64,000 nt of DNA, taken from Liolophura sinensis (taxonomy: Eukaryota; Mollusca; Polyplacophora; Chitonida; Chitonidae). The position numbers were made by a program, and so were the translations under genes. Numbering within the stretch: the first letter of the stretch is position 1; each line of letters starts with the position of its first letter. Location: the NCBI RefSeq assembly GCF_032854445.1, contig NC_088295.1, positions 17,657,385 through 17,721,384 of the forward strand, given 5' to 3'. Positions 11,143-23,549 of this stretch are shown here, piece by piece. The notes beneath the pieces were generated by a model, which saw only the letters and a list, made by a program, of their open reading frames with translations, was not told where the DNA came from and made no database searches.

Positions 11143-14100
11143 ATGCCAGGAGACAAGAATTACACTGATGTCACCATCCATTGGTACCGCCATGGTCTGA
11201 GGCTGCATGACAACCCTGCCCTTCTGGAAGGGATAAAGAATTGTGGCGCGTTTTATCCAGTTTACATCCTGGATGGAAAAGTTGCAGGTAATTTTCACTA
11301 GTTCTTCTCTGTGAGTCAGCCTTGTTCCTTCTCCTCTCAATTACCCACCTAATAATAATTTTAAAAAACCTACATTGTGCAATAAAATAAAATAAAAGTT
11401 ATTTCGTGCTATTTACAAATACCAAATGCAAAAATTATATGATTATTTGTATTCTTGTGATACCTTAAACATGTGTTCTCCTTATGATTTTGCTATATGT
11501 ATGCCATATCATGCAAAACCCTCAGTATGATAGCCTCATGGCTTGATGCTCAGCATTTCGGAGCGGAGTAGAGGCAGTGGTGTGCTCAGTATCCGTATAC
11601 TGTCATTAGGTGAGGTGTTATGTGTGGTGTCTTCTTACATGATGCTTTTGTGGGGCGACACTAAACCTTTCTGCAAATTCATTTGGTAGTGCAAGTGTAT
11701 TTTTTAATGCATTTCTCACTGAAAAAAATTTATTCTCTCTGAATCCATTATGATAGCTATAAATCCACAAGACATAAATTACTGCCATAATCAAAACATT
11801 ATGGTGAATATATTGCATTCAGACATGCTCATATAAACATGTGACAAAATAGGGTAGCTGACATGTGTTTATTGTCCTTGTTTAGGAACAGAGACAGCTG
11901 GTTATAACCGCTGGCGTTTCCTACTGGAGTCTCTAGAAGACCTGGACAGGTCTTTTAAAAAGCTGGGTGGTCAGTTGTATGTTTTCAAGGGGGATCCCGT
12001 CGATATCTTCAGGAAACTCTTCAGTGTGAGTGTCTTTTTTCAGTAGTAAAACATCGTATTGTTACACCATGTTTGTGGTGCTTGATAACTATTACAGGAT
12101 GTTTAGCAGCTACCCATGGCCAGAGTCTACAGGTGGTGGTTCAAAAGCCTGTCAGCTAATTCAAGTTGAACTTTAAGGTTTTTATGGTTGGAATGAAAAT
12201 TAAGCTTTCAATGCAATAACCTTTGAATAATTTAGATGCATGTATATCTATAAATTCTATTTAATTGTATCATCCAGTAGTCGGCTGTGAGCAAATATTT
12301 TGACCCTCGTTTGAGAAAACTTATTGCTGAACATTTGTTTCATTCTTTGGAAACATCTGATGATAGCAGATAGCATTTCTGTTGTACTAAAAAATCACAG
12401 TGGAGTTGTGTAAAATGATGTCTGTTCTGCCAAGGGTGTTAATCGTTGCCATTACAGGACACTGCAGTTTAGACCTTATGCATTGGAGAGCAGTATATAA
12501 AGATGAATTGCAGTAGTTGACATTTGTGAATGTGCTTACGGCACATTGTCAATTTGTATGCTATAGCTTCAAAGAGAAACATTACATGTGTCACAAGAAC
12601 AAACAAAGAAGATGCTGCTGGGATTTCCATGGTTACCTCTCTTAACAGCTTCCATATACTGAGTACCTTAGCAGATGTAAAGGGAAAAAACATTTATTTG
12701 GTTTAAAGAAGCTATGGTTTTTGCTGTCCTGGTGGATGCAGTTTTTTGTGCTTGTGCTAGTAACATCTTAAGGAAAAAAAACCAAACAGTTTTGAATATT
12801 TAGTTAACCCAGTTGATGTCATAATTTTGATTACAGAAATTCTGGAAAGGAGTCAAGAAGGATTTCATATCAATATCTTTCTCAGAAGCATATATTAAAG
12901 TAAAGGTTTTATAAAGGGAATGTACATTTCAGTCTGTCAAAGAAATTTTGTCCATCTTCCAACACACGAACACCTTTGTAAACAGGTAAAAAGGATATTG
13001 ATGTGTAACATTACAAAGTGGCTGCTTGTATGTCATCTGAACAGGAGTGGAATGTGACAAAGCTGACATTTGAGCAGGATCCGGAACCCATCTGGCGAGA
13101 GAGAGATGAGCTGGTGAAGAATCTGTGTATCCAGAGGAAAGTCACCTGTATAGAGATGGTCTCCCACACACTCTGGGACCCTAGGCTGTAATGTACCTCT
13201 TCTTATTCTACCACTGAACTGTACAGATCCAGGAGATCTGTACAGAGGCAGCCTCCCACACACTCTGGGACCCTAGGCTGTAATGTACCTCTTCTTATTC
13301 TACCACTGAACTGTACAGATCCAGGAGATCTGTACAGAGGCAGCCTCCCACACACTCTGGGGCCCTAGGCTGTAATGTACCTCTTCTTATTCTACCACTT
13401 AACTGTACAGATCCAGGAGATCTGTACAGAGGCAGCCTCCCACACATTCTGGGGCCCTAGGCTGTAATGTACCTCTTCTTATTCTACCACTTAACTGTAC
13501 AGATCCAGGAGATCTGTACAGAGGCAGCCTCCCACACACTCTGGGACCCTAGGCTGTAATGTACATGTACCTCTTCTCATTCTACCACTTAGCATAGTGA
13601 TCAAGGAAACCTGTATAGAGATGGTCTCCCACATGATCTAGGACCGTAGGCTGTAATGTATCTCTTCTTATTCTACCACCTTACATGGTGATGAAGCAGA
13701 CTTGTGTAGAGATGGTCTCCCACACACTTTTGAACCCAAGACTGTAATGTAATTCCTTTCCCCTGCTTGATATAGTGACCAAGGATTGTGCCTACAATGA
13801 AATGCACTGTTTCCACCAATGAATGACAATGTATTACAGTACTTTATTAAGTTTCTTCTTCTTTCAAGTTGGCATTTCTTGAAAAAGTACTTGTATACTG
13901 GAATATACATGTATCATAATTGAAATTAGTGCTATTATCCTAATTCTTCAACCTTTTCACATGTGAAAGAGCAGCTTTTAGTGCAATATATGTACATTTG
14001 TAATTTGATTTTGGAGACTAAACTACAGTGGTTGGATTGGCTGCTTTCAGGGCTTCAGAAAAAATATAAGTTTAACAGTCCACAAAGATGAAAACCTTCA

Positions 14101-17100
14101 GAATATGCTTGAATAAACACTTTGCAGGCAGGTGAAAAGGTTGAAGTATTACAGTACTTGATATTACACTAACATTGATTTCTGATATTTAGGACAATGA
14201 AATTGTTTCATCTTTAGGATAAGTAAGAAGAATGGCGGTGTTCCCCCGGTTACTTACATGCTCTTCAACCAAGTAGCCCGCTCTCTTGGGCCTCCCAGTC
14301 ACCCCATGCCTCTCCCGGACTTTCAAGGCATAAGCCTCCCTGCCAAGGACAATAATGGATTTCGTGTTCCATCATTGGAACATTTAGGTAAGTCTGTGTT
14401 TTTTTATAATTCTTGCCTTAAACTGATGTGGAAGAAGCTGGAAGAAACATGAAATAGATGGGTTTTATGTCTGAATATGTACAGTGTAGATTAGGGTGTG
14501 GCCAATTATACGAATGTACAAAAAAAAGTCTTGTTCTTGGGGAGTAAAAATGGCCTTAAACTACAGTTTCTCCCAGTAACACTGAGCCAGTTTGTTCACC
14601 ATAATGTTGTATCCGAAAATTTGTGACCAATGAAGGAAAATAAGCTTAAAGTAGAAGGGTAAGTTTTACACATAAATTATGCCCTAATTCATAACATTTA
14701 AGTAAGTAAAAAAAAAATTGGCTTAATTTTTCTTTCCCACATAACCATAATTTTTATTTTTCATAAATCCTTGAAACTATTACAAATGTATTCAAATGGC
14801 TTGGAAATTTATTGGCTGAAGGCAGATTAAACAGAAGTCCTCTGTCTAAGCAAATACTGGACAACTTTTATGTTTTATACATTAATAAAAGAGAACTATA
14901 GCATGAAAGTATCTACTGTGCTCTAGAACTTTATCCAGCCCTATGGTGGGAGGAAACCAGGCAAAGCCCTAGAAGTGTATATTAAGTGTGTTTTGTATTT
15001 GTTCTATTTGTGATGACACATGTTACCTAGTCTGCCTCTCTGTCTGTGAACAATTGCCATATCGGTTGTGGATGTAATTGAAGGGATCAAACCTGAATGT
15101 GATGAACAGAACAAGCGTGTGAACAAATGGGAAGGAGGAGAGACTGTGGCACTCACCCTGTTTGAGACCAGGAGGAAGATAGAGGAAAAGGTGAACTTTA
15201 TGTTTTATACTTTCACATTTGGGAAAAATCTATTGCAAATCATATAAACTGAATTCTAAGCATTTTTGAAGCTCAGTTGCATATTTAATGGGTAAGGGCA
15301 CGGAATTGTTTAAGAAAGGCTGCTAGACAATACAAATTGAAAAAGAACAAAATTTTTAGCACAAGATATATTTGTGTGGAATGCACAGTCCTGTTATTTG
15401 ACTACCAAATGTATGTTAATGCAAGTGAAAGTCAAATAAAAATCACATTGGATTGTTGCTGCTTTGGTGGGTTTTTAAGAGATCAGACTTCTTCAGGAGC
15501 TTTTCTATGGTGTGTTGTTCTTGGACAGGCCTTTGAAGCAAACAAGGTACTTCCCAATCAGAGCCAGGTAGATCTGATAGGCCCACCTGTCAGTATGAGT
15601 GCTCACCTACGCTTTGGCTGCCTGTCTATCCGCACACTCTACTGGGGCATAGTGGACACCTACAAAAAGGTATGCTTTTTACAATTTTCTTTGTTCTGTA
15701 TATGTGGAGGTAAAAATATGGATTTTGAAAATGAAAAGAGAACTTTATCAAAGGTGTAACTAGCGCATTTCTTTCGCACAAAAAAATCCCATCTTAGGAA
15801 TTGTTCTTCAACACTGATTGCATATTTTTTTAAAGTTGACCATTGCTATATGCATGAAAAACTCTTACTGGATGTATGGTGTTACACAGCAATAAATAAA
15901 CAATGACATATTTGAGTAAAAATCGCAGTGCCAAATTTGAAGACCAAGGTCCTTGGTTTGGTTATATATTTTTACATGACAGGTTAAAAGTGAAGAAGCA
16001 CCCCTGTCTGCCACAGCTCAGTTAATGTGGAGGGAATACTTTTACACCATGTCCCTGAACAACATCAAGTACAACAAAGTGGAAGGAAACCCCATCTGCT
16101 TAAATGTGCCTTGGCATACTGATGATGAGAAGCTCAACAGGTGGCTATACGTGAGTTGTGACAGATCTACTTGTGATGGTTTTGAGATCAAATAAATTTA
16201 GATGAAGCGGTATATTGTTCAGACCACCAAGAATGTTGTGAGAATATAGAAAATGTATCGGAATATTAATTCTTTTAATGTACTGTACATTACAGCTATC
16301 TGTTTTACCACTGACTTGTGAATGGAACAGGAAAACTGAATACATGTATTTGAGCATAAATCAAGCACTAACAGCCATCAAAAAATACAACACATTCATC
16401 CCAGCAGTGCACCTTGTAAAATTCAAACTTGGACTGTTTTTGATCTATAAGAGATATGGATTGGACGCTGATTGGATGATAGTGGGGATAGGATTTCCTG
16501 GGTTAAAGCCATCGGCCTAAGCCACGTTTGAATAAATCTAGAGTACCTAGAATTTATGGTGTTAAAATGATTCTAAACATTGAAAATGTTATACTCCTTC
16601 TTGTACCACTTATAGTGTTATAATGATTGTAAACATTGAAAATGTTATACTCGTACTTGTACCACTTATAGTGTTATAATGATTGTAAACATTGAAAATA
16701 TTATACTCATACTTGTACCACTTATAGTGTTATAATGATTGTAAACATTGAAAATGTTATACTCGTACTTGTACCACTTATAGTGTTATAATGATTGTAA
16801 ACATTGAAAATATTATACTCATACTTGTACCACTTATAGTGTTGAAATGATTCCAAACATTGAAAATATTATACTCATACTTGTAGCACTTATAGTGTTA
16901 TAATGACTTTAAACATTGAAAACATTATACTCATACTTGATTTTATATAGTGACCTGCATTATAAATCTTTATGAACATTATTTTGAAAGGTATCATGTG
17001 CACAAACATCTGATTGAGATTTGATGACTGGTAAAGCCTTTTTACTTGTTGATGTTTTCTTTGCTAGGGTCAGACAGGTTTTCCATGGATTGATGCGATC

Positions 17101-20100
17101 ATGAACCAGCTACGCCATGAGGGCTGGATTCACCAGGTAGCTAGGCATGCCACAGCCTGCTTTCTGACCCGCGGGGACCTCTGGCTGAGCTGGGAGAAGG
17201 GGCTTGAGGTGGGACTTTTAATAATAAACATGTTACAAGAAGAAAGACTCCTGGCTGAGTGACAGTCATCTGGTGGTTACGTTCTAACCCAGATCATGCT
17301 GGTACTATAAACTTTGAAAGGGTCATTTGGTTTTTAGATAATTGTTTAGTCTTTTTGTTATTAAATGTATAAACGTTTAACTCCATGATTTTCCCCATCA
17401 TTTCTCTACTGTTATGTGACTTTTTGTGAAACTTTCTTCACATACCCATGCTATAGTAATTGTGGTGAAAAATAGTTGCCTAACATTTTTGCCAGCTCAC
17501 ATGATACAATAGGACTGTACTTTTAGCGAGTTTATACTCAAAACACTCATATTGAAAATGTCAGTTTACAGGGACTAAATTGGGATTCCTGTCCTTTGTC
17601 TTTATTTGTTTGATTGTTGTGGAAAACCATCTTTTGCCTTTTCTACGATGCTTCATTGAGGCAGCACTGAAATTACCAAGATTGCAACTTTCCTCCTGTA
17701 AGGTGTACGTCGATGTAAAGTATGGCCAAAATGATGTTGACAAGAACATTGGCCTCATACTAACATCTTGTGGATAGTCTCTAACAGTCATAACTTGATG
17801 CTTCTTATTTTACTACAAATCTTTAAAAAGGAAATCTACACGACTGAATGTCAGACCCAGGATATTATTGGTTAACAATACAATTAAGGAGAAGTGATAA
17901 TTGCTATCTCAGCTGACGGAAGTGTTTATTATGCATGTATGTACAAATCTCTTCTGTATTGTTGAAACCACCCCAAATGTTACATGCAATCCATCTTACA
18001 AGGGCTAGTGTTCTCTGATTTTAGGTATTTTATAAATATTTGCTGGATGCTGATTGGTCGGTGTGTGCTGGGAACTGGATGTGGGTCGCAAGCTCTGCGT
18101 TTGAGGATGTCCTCCAGTGTCCAAAGTGTTTCTGTCCAGTACGCTATGGTATCCGCATGGACCCTAAAGGAGCCTATATCAGGTAGCAACACATATTCTT
18201 GGAATCTTGATGATTCAATCCTGCATCACTAAGGGTACAGTATACAGTGTTACTTCATTAATTACACAACCACTCAGTGATTGTTAACATGCATGTCAAT
18301 ATTTCAGGGTCAGCAAACATCAGCTGAGCCCAATACAAAGTTTTTTCTAATAAATTTATCCCACTCAAGACCACAACCATGCAAGTTGCTGTATCCACTT
18401 AAATTGACCGAGCATGCTTTTGTCGACAATAAGAAATTCAGCATCATTAACATTCAAATAACCTCTACCCTTTTCAGCATATGTGCATGTATGCCAAACT
18501 TTCAAACAGTAAAATTCTCCTGATCTTTAAACTTGTTTTGATAACATTAATTGAGTTGATTTTGATGATTTTTGAGGTAATTTCTTCCACCAATGTTTCC
18601 GCAATACAACATTTCATTTTAATAGCCCAGCTAACAACTGGTGGAGAACATTTCAAAGGGAGATAATTTACTGCACGCTGTATAAGCTCATAGCAAAGAC
18701 CATGTGCAATGTTATGCCTTCCACCAAGTAATAGAAACATTGAGTCTGGGAACTTCTGTCAGATGGTTGTGGGAACTGACCTGGTCTTTGTCCATCAGAG
18801 GCTAATCTCATACCATGATGGAACACTCAATAACTAGCAGTCCTACATGTATATGAAGAGCAAAATTAAACGCAAGATACTTTATTTCTGTGGTACGACC
18901 AGATTACCAGGTAGGCCTGTGGTATGAAAGCCATTCTACTGCTCAAAATGCTCAACAGACGTTTTCAATATTCGCCCGAACTATACATTTACATGTATTG
19001 AGCTGACATGAAAACACAGTGAGGCCATAAATGGTAATACAGAAACAATCTTTTTTTTTTTAATTTCATTAAATTTGGTTTTTGGTCAATATTCTATTTT
19101 AGTTTACATGACTGAACGTTTCTGTTTGTATGTGTGTATTGCAGGCGCTATGTTCCCGTACTGAAGGAGATGCCCCTGAAGTACCTATTCAGCCCATGGA
19201 CAGCCCCTCTATTAGTGCAGGAAAACGCCCAGTGTATTGTCGGCAAAGATTACCCCAAACCTATAGTGGACCATTACAAGGCTGCCAAAGAAAACAAAAA
19301 GTACATGGACGAGGTTAAAGAGCTCCTTAAAAGGGAAAAAGGTAGTGTACTGGTCAGTGAAAGAAAAGAGCATTCTGATACCTCTGTATTGTACCTTCTG
19401 AATAATTACAGACAACTGCAAATCGAGACACATTGAAAGTAAGCGGGTAGATGTTGATTTAAGACACAGCTCAGCAAGGCATCATGCTATACATTTTCTA
19501 AAAATGCATCTGAAATTATTGAGAACGTACGATAACCTTTACTTGTTTTCCACTACAGTCTAATTTTTTTTTCCCCACTATAATCTAACTCTTGAAAACT
19601 TGCCGACAAACTTAGTATACGCCCATATTGGTGGAACATGAATAGTCTCTCAATGTTTTATAAAAGAAAAATTACCTTCAAAAAGAAAGCTGCCCCCTGG
19701 TTAAGCCATAGCAGACAAAAGTCTGTAAAGAAAGGCTGTGTATTTCACCTTTAAAGTGTCAGCGCTCATTTGCTAAGCTATCAAGTGTAACAAACTTCAT
19801 AACAAGAGCGAGCGGTCAGTGAGGTGATGTGTTCAAATCCATTGCATGCTTTGGAGATTTCTTTTGGTACATGGTTTTATTTGGACTGTCATGCTTGCTT
19901 CCTCTCCGGCCGTACGTGAGAAGGTCTGCCAGCAACCTGCGGAGGGTTGTGTGTTTCCACCATGCTCACCATAATGCTGGCCGCCGTCGTATAAATGAAA
20001 TATTCTTCAGTACGGCATAAAACACCAATCAAATAAATACATAAATTATTTGGACTATTTTCTGATTTCCTCCATCCATAAATTTTACAGTTGTTATGTA

Positions 20101-20716
20101 AATAAAATATTTTTAAAAAATCAATGAATCAAAGTTTGTTAGGTTCATGTGCGTACATGTATTGCCCAGGACTAGTGAATGAAATAAATGACCAAAATAA
20201 TCTTGAGTGTTGATCAGAATTACTGTGCCGGTGAATTAATCAATGAATGAAACCTTTATTTAAATCTCAAAACTGAATGGGGGCCTCTGTGGCTCAGTTG
20301 GTTAGCGCGCTAGCGCAGCGTAATGATCCAGGAGTCTCTCACCAATGCGGTTGCTGTGAGTTCAAGTCCAGCTCATGTTGGCTTTCTCTCCGGCCGTATG
20401 TGGGAAGGTCTTGCAGCTACCTGCGGATGGTCGTGGGTTTCCCCTGGGCTCTGCCCGGTTTCCACCCACCATAATGCTGGCTGCTGTCGTATAAGTGAAA
20501 TATTCTTGAGTACGGTGTAAAACACCAATCAAAAAAAAAAAAAAAAATCAAAACTGAATGTGAAAATGGCATTGATATGTTACAGACAAGCCTCATTGTG
20601 CACCTTGTAACCAGGCTGAAGTAGGACAGTTTGCCTTCCTTCCAGAGTACGAAGATCCCCAGATAAAGTGTCTTGCCAGCGAGACTTGCCACGCTCTTAA
20701 GATTGACACCGACTAA
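11143..20716 (+). CDS. cry1: Drosophila-type (type I, light-sensing) cryptochrome, complete, 11 coding exons
   Basis: Exons: 11143-11287, 11886-12025, 13045-13187, 14218-14387, 15084-15190, 15529-15669, 15983-16150, 17068-17208, 18025-18182, 19145-19341, 20586-20716. All junctions are GT/AG and in phase, giving 546 residues (Drosophila CRY has 542). The N-terminal photolyase domain starts [17 protein letters not shown]. The FAD-binding half has [35 protein letters not shown] and [17 protein letters not shown]. Cys399 stands where Drosophila CRY has Cys416 and 6-4 photolyases have Asn, and Trp403 is the flavin-proximal Trp. This places it with type I cryptochromes, blue-light flavoproteins that reset the circadian clock, rather than repair enzymes or vertebrate-like repressor CRYs. 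The ATG follows an acceptor (11124), so the 5' UTR is split. A paralogue's last exon lies 10 kb upstream. Exon 5's acceptor (AATTGAAG) has a weak pyrimidine tract. Confidence 0.93.
11535..11662 (+). mobile_element. SINE family 3 fragment in cryptochrome intron 1
   Basis: GGCTTGATGCTCAGCA, AGGTGAGGTGTTATGTGTGG and ACATGATGCTT align in order with the body of the family 3 copies at 30280 and 54898. Heavily diverged and without head or ends. Confidence 0.55.
13145..13745 (+). repeat. Minisatellite C: tandem copies of the exon-3 splice donor of cryptochrome
   Basis: Seven copies of a ~92-bp unit. The landmark (C/T)CTCCCACA falls at 13160, 13252, 13344, 13436, 13528, 13625 and 13716. Copy 1 is the end of coding exon 3 (codons for [10 protein letters not shown]) and the real donor CT/GTAATG at 13188. 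Copies 2-5 repeat the exon end and donor nearly exactly and are separated by a perfect 10-bp hairpin (CTGTACAGAT, 7-base loop, ATCTGTACAG; first at 13219-13245). Copies 6-7 are more diverged but keep extra exon sequence (CTGTATAGAGATGG), so they may be older. Using any later donor would read CTG TAA and stop at once. Confidence 0.93.
13941..14151 (+). mobile_element. MITE family A copy in cryptochrome intron 3
   Basis: Terminal inverted repeats TAATTCTTCAACCTTTTCAC (left) and the complement of GTGAAAAGGTTGAAGTATTA (right) match at 19 of 20 positions. TA at each border suggests a TA target, as for Tc1/mariner-type transposases. About 211 bp and no open frame. It ends about 65 bp before exon 4. 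Confidence 0.8.
14937..14973 (-). mobile_element. SINE family 1 scrap
   Basis: CTATGGTGGGAGGAAACCAG and CAAAGCCCT match the family 1 body on the minus strand. Only about 35 bp survive, in cryptochrome intron 4. Confidence 0.6.
16548..16950. repeat. Minisatellite D, 56-bp unit, about 7 copies, cryptochrome intron 7
   Basis: CTTATAGTGTTATAATGATT recurs at 56-bp intervals (16609, 16665, 16721 and on). Each unit also carries AAACATTGAAAAT and TTATACTC. AT-rich; copies differ by a few bases, with more change toward the right end. Confidence 0.93.
19888..20045 (+). mobile_element. SINE family 1, 5'-truncated, with 11-bp target-site duplication
   Basis: Starts inside the body (TTGCTTCCTCTCCGG), continues through AATGCTGGCCGCCGTCGT and ends in AATAAATACATAAA. 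Flanked by TTATTTGGACT at 19877-19887 and 20046-20056. Truncation with intact duplication points to incomplete reverse transcription. Lies in cryptochrome intron 10. Confidence 0.9.
20280..20547 (+). mobile_element. SINE family 1, full length, next to the last cryptochrome exon
   Basis: Complete head (GGCCTCTGTGGCTCAG), body and poly-A tail, flanked by TCAAAACTGAATG at 20267-20279 and 20548-20560. It ends 38 bp before the terminal exon of cryptochrome (acceptor at 20584-20585), so it lies where branch-point and pyrimidine-tract signals are expected. Confidence 0.92.
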
Positions 20717-21181
20717 ACTGTTTGTCAGCCTTTTTTTGTTTTCATTCTTGGTCGAGTTCATAAAAAAGTGGGAATCACTTGTCATAACTTAATGACACAG
20801 ACAATCATCATGGCTACCTAATGTAAATCTTCACAAATAATGGTTAGAATACAAACACATTTTGACATTTAACACCTGGTGGCTACAGTTTAACAACTGT
20901 TATGTTTATTCAATTATATTTATTATTATTATTTATTTATTCTTCTCCCATGTAAAGGAAAAATGCCTTGAACTAAATCACTGGGTTTTTTTTCTTAATG
21001 ATTTAAAAATTTCTGTTTTGACCTGTAAAGAATCAGCATGATGGATTTAGTAATCTCTATATTTGTCATAATTCATTTCTGTATTTGTAATGGTTATCAT
21101 ATATATATGAAAGCTAATATGGTTGTCAAATTAGTACATGTACAGTGTAGCAGGTGAAAATGAGTATATGCGGATGTAAAA

Positions 21182-21187
21182 AATAAA
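21182..21187 (+). terminator. AATAAA polyadenylation signal of cryptochrome
   Basis: AATAAA about 465 bases past the stop at 20714-20716, giving a plausible 3' UTR end. Inferred from position. Confidence 0.45.
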
Positions 21188-21734
21188 ATATGTTTTTGGT
21201 GTAATGTTTGATAAGATTGCTGTCCATTCTTGAAGAGCTTTCACTCATCCACACATGGCTAATTGTCTGCACATTGTCAGAGGTCCTCTTAATCCACATC
21301 ACCCATTCTTACCTTCCTGTTCCTTTTGTGCTTTTACACATTTTCACCAATAACTATGGTAGCAAAACGTAACTATCTGTTATGAATGAATGTGATGTTA
21401 TATGACAGTAAAACCATCCCCACTCGTTTGGTCCGTGCAGGACCAGATTATGGTTGTTGTTTCTGAGTTATGAATATGTAGAGCCTCGTCTGGATAGAAA
21501 TGCTCACTGGATATACATGTAATCATGATGTACTTTGATAGCCAGATGATTGTGCCCCTGTTTAACACTACTGTCAATCAGTAATAAATGTACAATTCTT
21601 GTGTATTCTAGCTGTGGTGTCATTTACATATATTTTTTCACGTGACATGGTGATTCTTTTGCTCAGCATTTGGCCTCTTTGTACTGAGTATGTGGCAAGT
21701 ACCGGTATTCCAAGGCATACTGATAGCTATTATT

Positions 21735-22885
21735 AGATAACAGTAGCTATGGTGTTCACAATGCAGATTCATATCTCACTGGGCATACTTCAGTTGTCAT
21801 CATTATGAACAGTGCAGTGCGATATCTGTCACTGGGTATACATGTACTTCAGCTGTATCATTATTCACAGTGCAGTGTGATATCTGTCATTAGACATACT
21901 TCAGCTGTAATCACTGTTCACAGTGCAGAGTGATATCTGTCACTGGACATACTTCAGCTGTCATCATTGTTAACAATGCAATGTGATATCTGTCACTGGA
22001 CATGCTTCAGCTGTAATCATTGTTAACAATGCAGATTCATATCTGTCAGTGGGCATACATGTACTTCAGCTGTGATCATCGTTCACAGTGCAGTGCGATA
22101 TCTGTCACTGGGTATACATGTACTTCAGCTGTATCATTATTCACAGTGCAGTGTGATATCTGTCACTGGCCACGTTTCAGCTGTAATCATTGTTCACAAT
22201 GCAAACTGATATCTGTCACTGGGCATACTTCTACTGTAATCATTGTTAACAGTGCAGAGCAATATCTGTGGCTGGACACACCTCAGCTGTAATCATTGTT
22301 CACAGTGCAGAGCAATATCTGTGGCTTGACACACCTCAGCTGTAATCATTGTAAATAGTGCAGGGTATTATATGTGGCTGGACACACCTCAGCTGTAATC
22401 ATTGTTCACAAAGCACAGTAATATCTGTGGCTGGACACACAGCTGTAATCATTGTTCACAAAGCACAGTGATATCTCTGGCTGGACACACATTAGCTGTG
22501 ATCACTGTTCACAGTGCAGAGTGATATCTGTCAGTATCTGTCATATCTGTCAGTGGGCATACATGTACTTCAGCTGTGATCATCGTTCACAGTGCAGTGT
22601 GATATCTGTCACTGGCCACGCTTCAGCTGTAATCATTCTTTACAATGCAAACTGATATATGTCACTGGGCATACTTCTGCTGTAATCATTGTTCACAGTG
22701 CAGGGCAATATGTGTGGCTGGACTCACCTCAGCTGTAATAATTGTTCACAGTGCAGAACAATATCTGTGGCTTGACACACCTCAGCTGTAATCATTGTTC
22801 ACAAAGCACAGTAATATGTGTGGCTGGACACACAGCTGTAATCATTGTTCACAAAGCACAGTGATATCTGTGGCTGGACCCAATT
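21735..22885. repeat. Minisatellite E, ~53-bp unit, about 20 copies
   Basis: TTCAGCTGTAATCATTGTTC, then CAGTGCAG, then TGATATCTGTCACTGG repeat at about 53 bp, with longer variants that insert CATGTA. Subtypes with GTGGCTGGACACACC cluster in the right half, and segments such as 22020-22200 and 22540-22680 resemble each other, so blocks of units have been duplicated together. Lies between cryptochrome and BORCS5. Confidence 0.9.
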
Positions 22886-22954
22886 TGATTTATTTATTTA
22901 AATAACATTTCACTGTGGTTTAACACCACACTTGTTTTATTTATTTATTTGATC

Positions 22955-23075
22955 ATTGCATAATGTTATACTCCACAATATTTCACATATATGAAAGCAG
23001 TCTGTTTTATGGGAGGATGATACCAGGCGTAAACCACTGATTATTGGCAAGCTACTGATACACTTTCCCACATGA
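22955..23075 (-). mobile_element. Very old SINE-like relic
   Basis: TATACTCCACAATATTTCAC, then GGGAGGATGATACCAGG, then ACTTTCCCACATGAC follow the order of the inverted family 1 body. Too diverged to classify firmly. Confidence 0.4.
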
Positions 23076-23423
23076 CATACAGATATATGCACACCATACT
23101 GATGGAAGACTGGTTTTGGTCACAGAGGCCACTACAAACAATGAGAGCCGGAGGGATCCATCAGTGATCTGTCCAAGATTGGGATTGAATAGAGACTGAA
23201 AGGCAAGCATCGTAAAGAACTTGGCCAATATTTAACCCATCAGACAAGTCTTTCCAATCCATATACTTGACAAGAAAAGGAAAACACATTGATTTCTTGT
23301 TCTGATGTGATGTAATTTATTGCAGTATATCACCATATACCATGCATGACAGTTTAGCACTAAAACAGAAAATCCGTAACAGAATGCCAAAGTAAGTCTT
23401 TCTTCTTATTCTCCAAAGGTCAT

Positions 23424-23549
23424 ATTTATTTATTTGCTTGGTGTTTTACACTTGAGCTGGACTTAAATTCATAGCCACCACACTGTTGAGAAGCTCCTGA
23501 ATTATTTTGCTGCACTGGCACGCAAAGCATTCAGCCATGGAGGCCAAAT
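23424..23549 (-). mobile_element. SINE family 1 with the central body deleted
   Basis: The inverted tail (TTTGCTTGGTGTTTTACAC) is joined directly to the inverted head region (GAGCTGGACTTAAATTCA, then CAGCCATGGAGGCC). The central part (the GGAAACCGGGCAG block) is missing. Diverged, no duplication seen. Confidence 0.7.

Noticed and set aside
12839-12901. Possible extra cryptochrome exon bordered by AG and GT
   Set aside because: Joining exon 2 directly to the exon at 13045 gives the family-typical [18 protein letters not shown]; the candidate would insert unrelated residues.
15337-15759. 140-codon open frame
   Set aside because: It overlaps cryptochrome exon 6 (15529-15669) and simply extends it into the flanking introns; only the exon part is coding.
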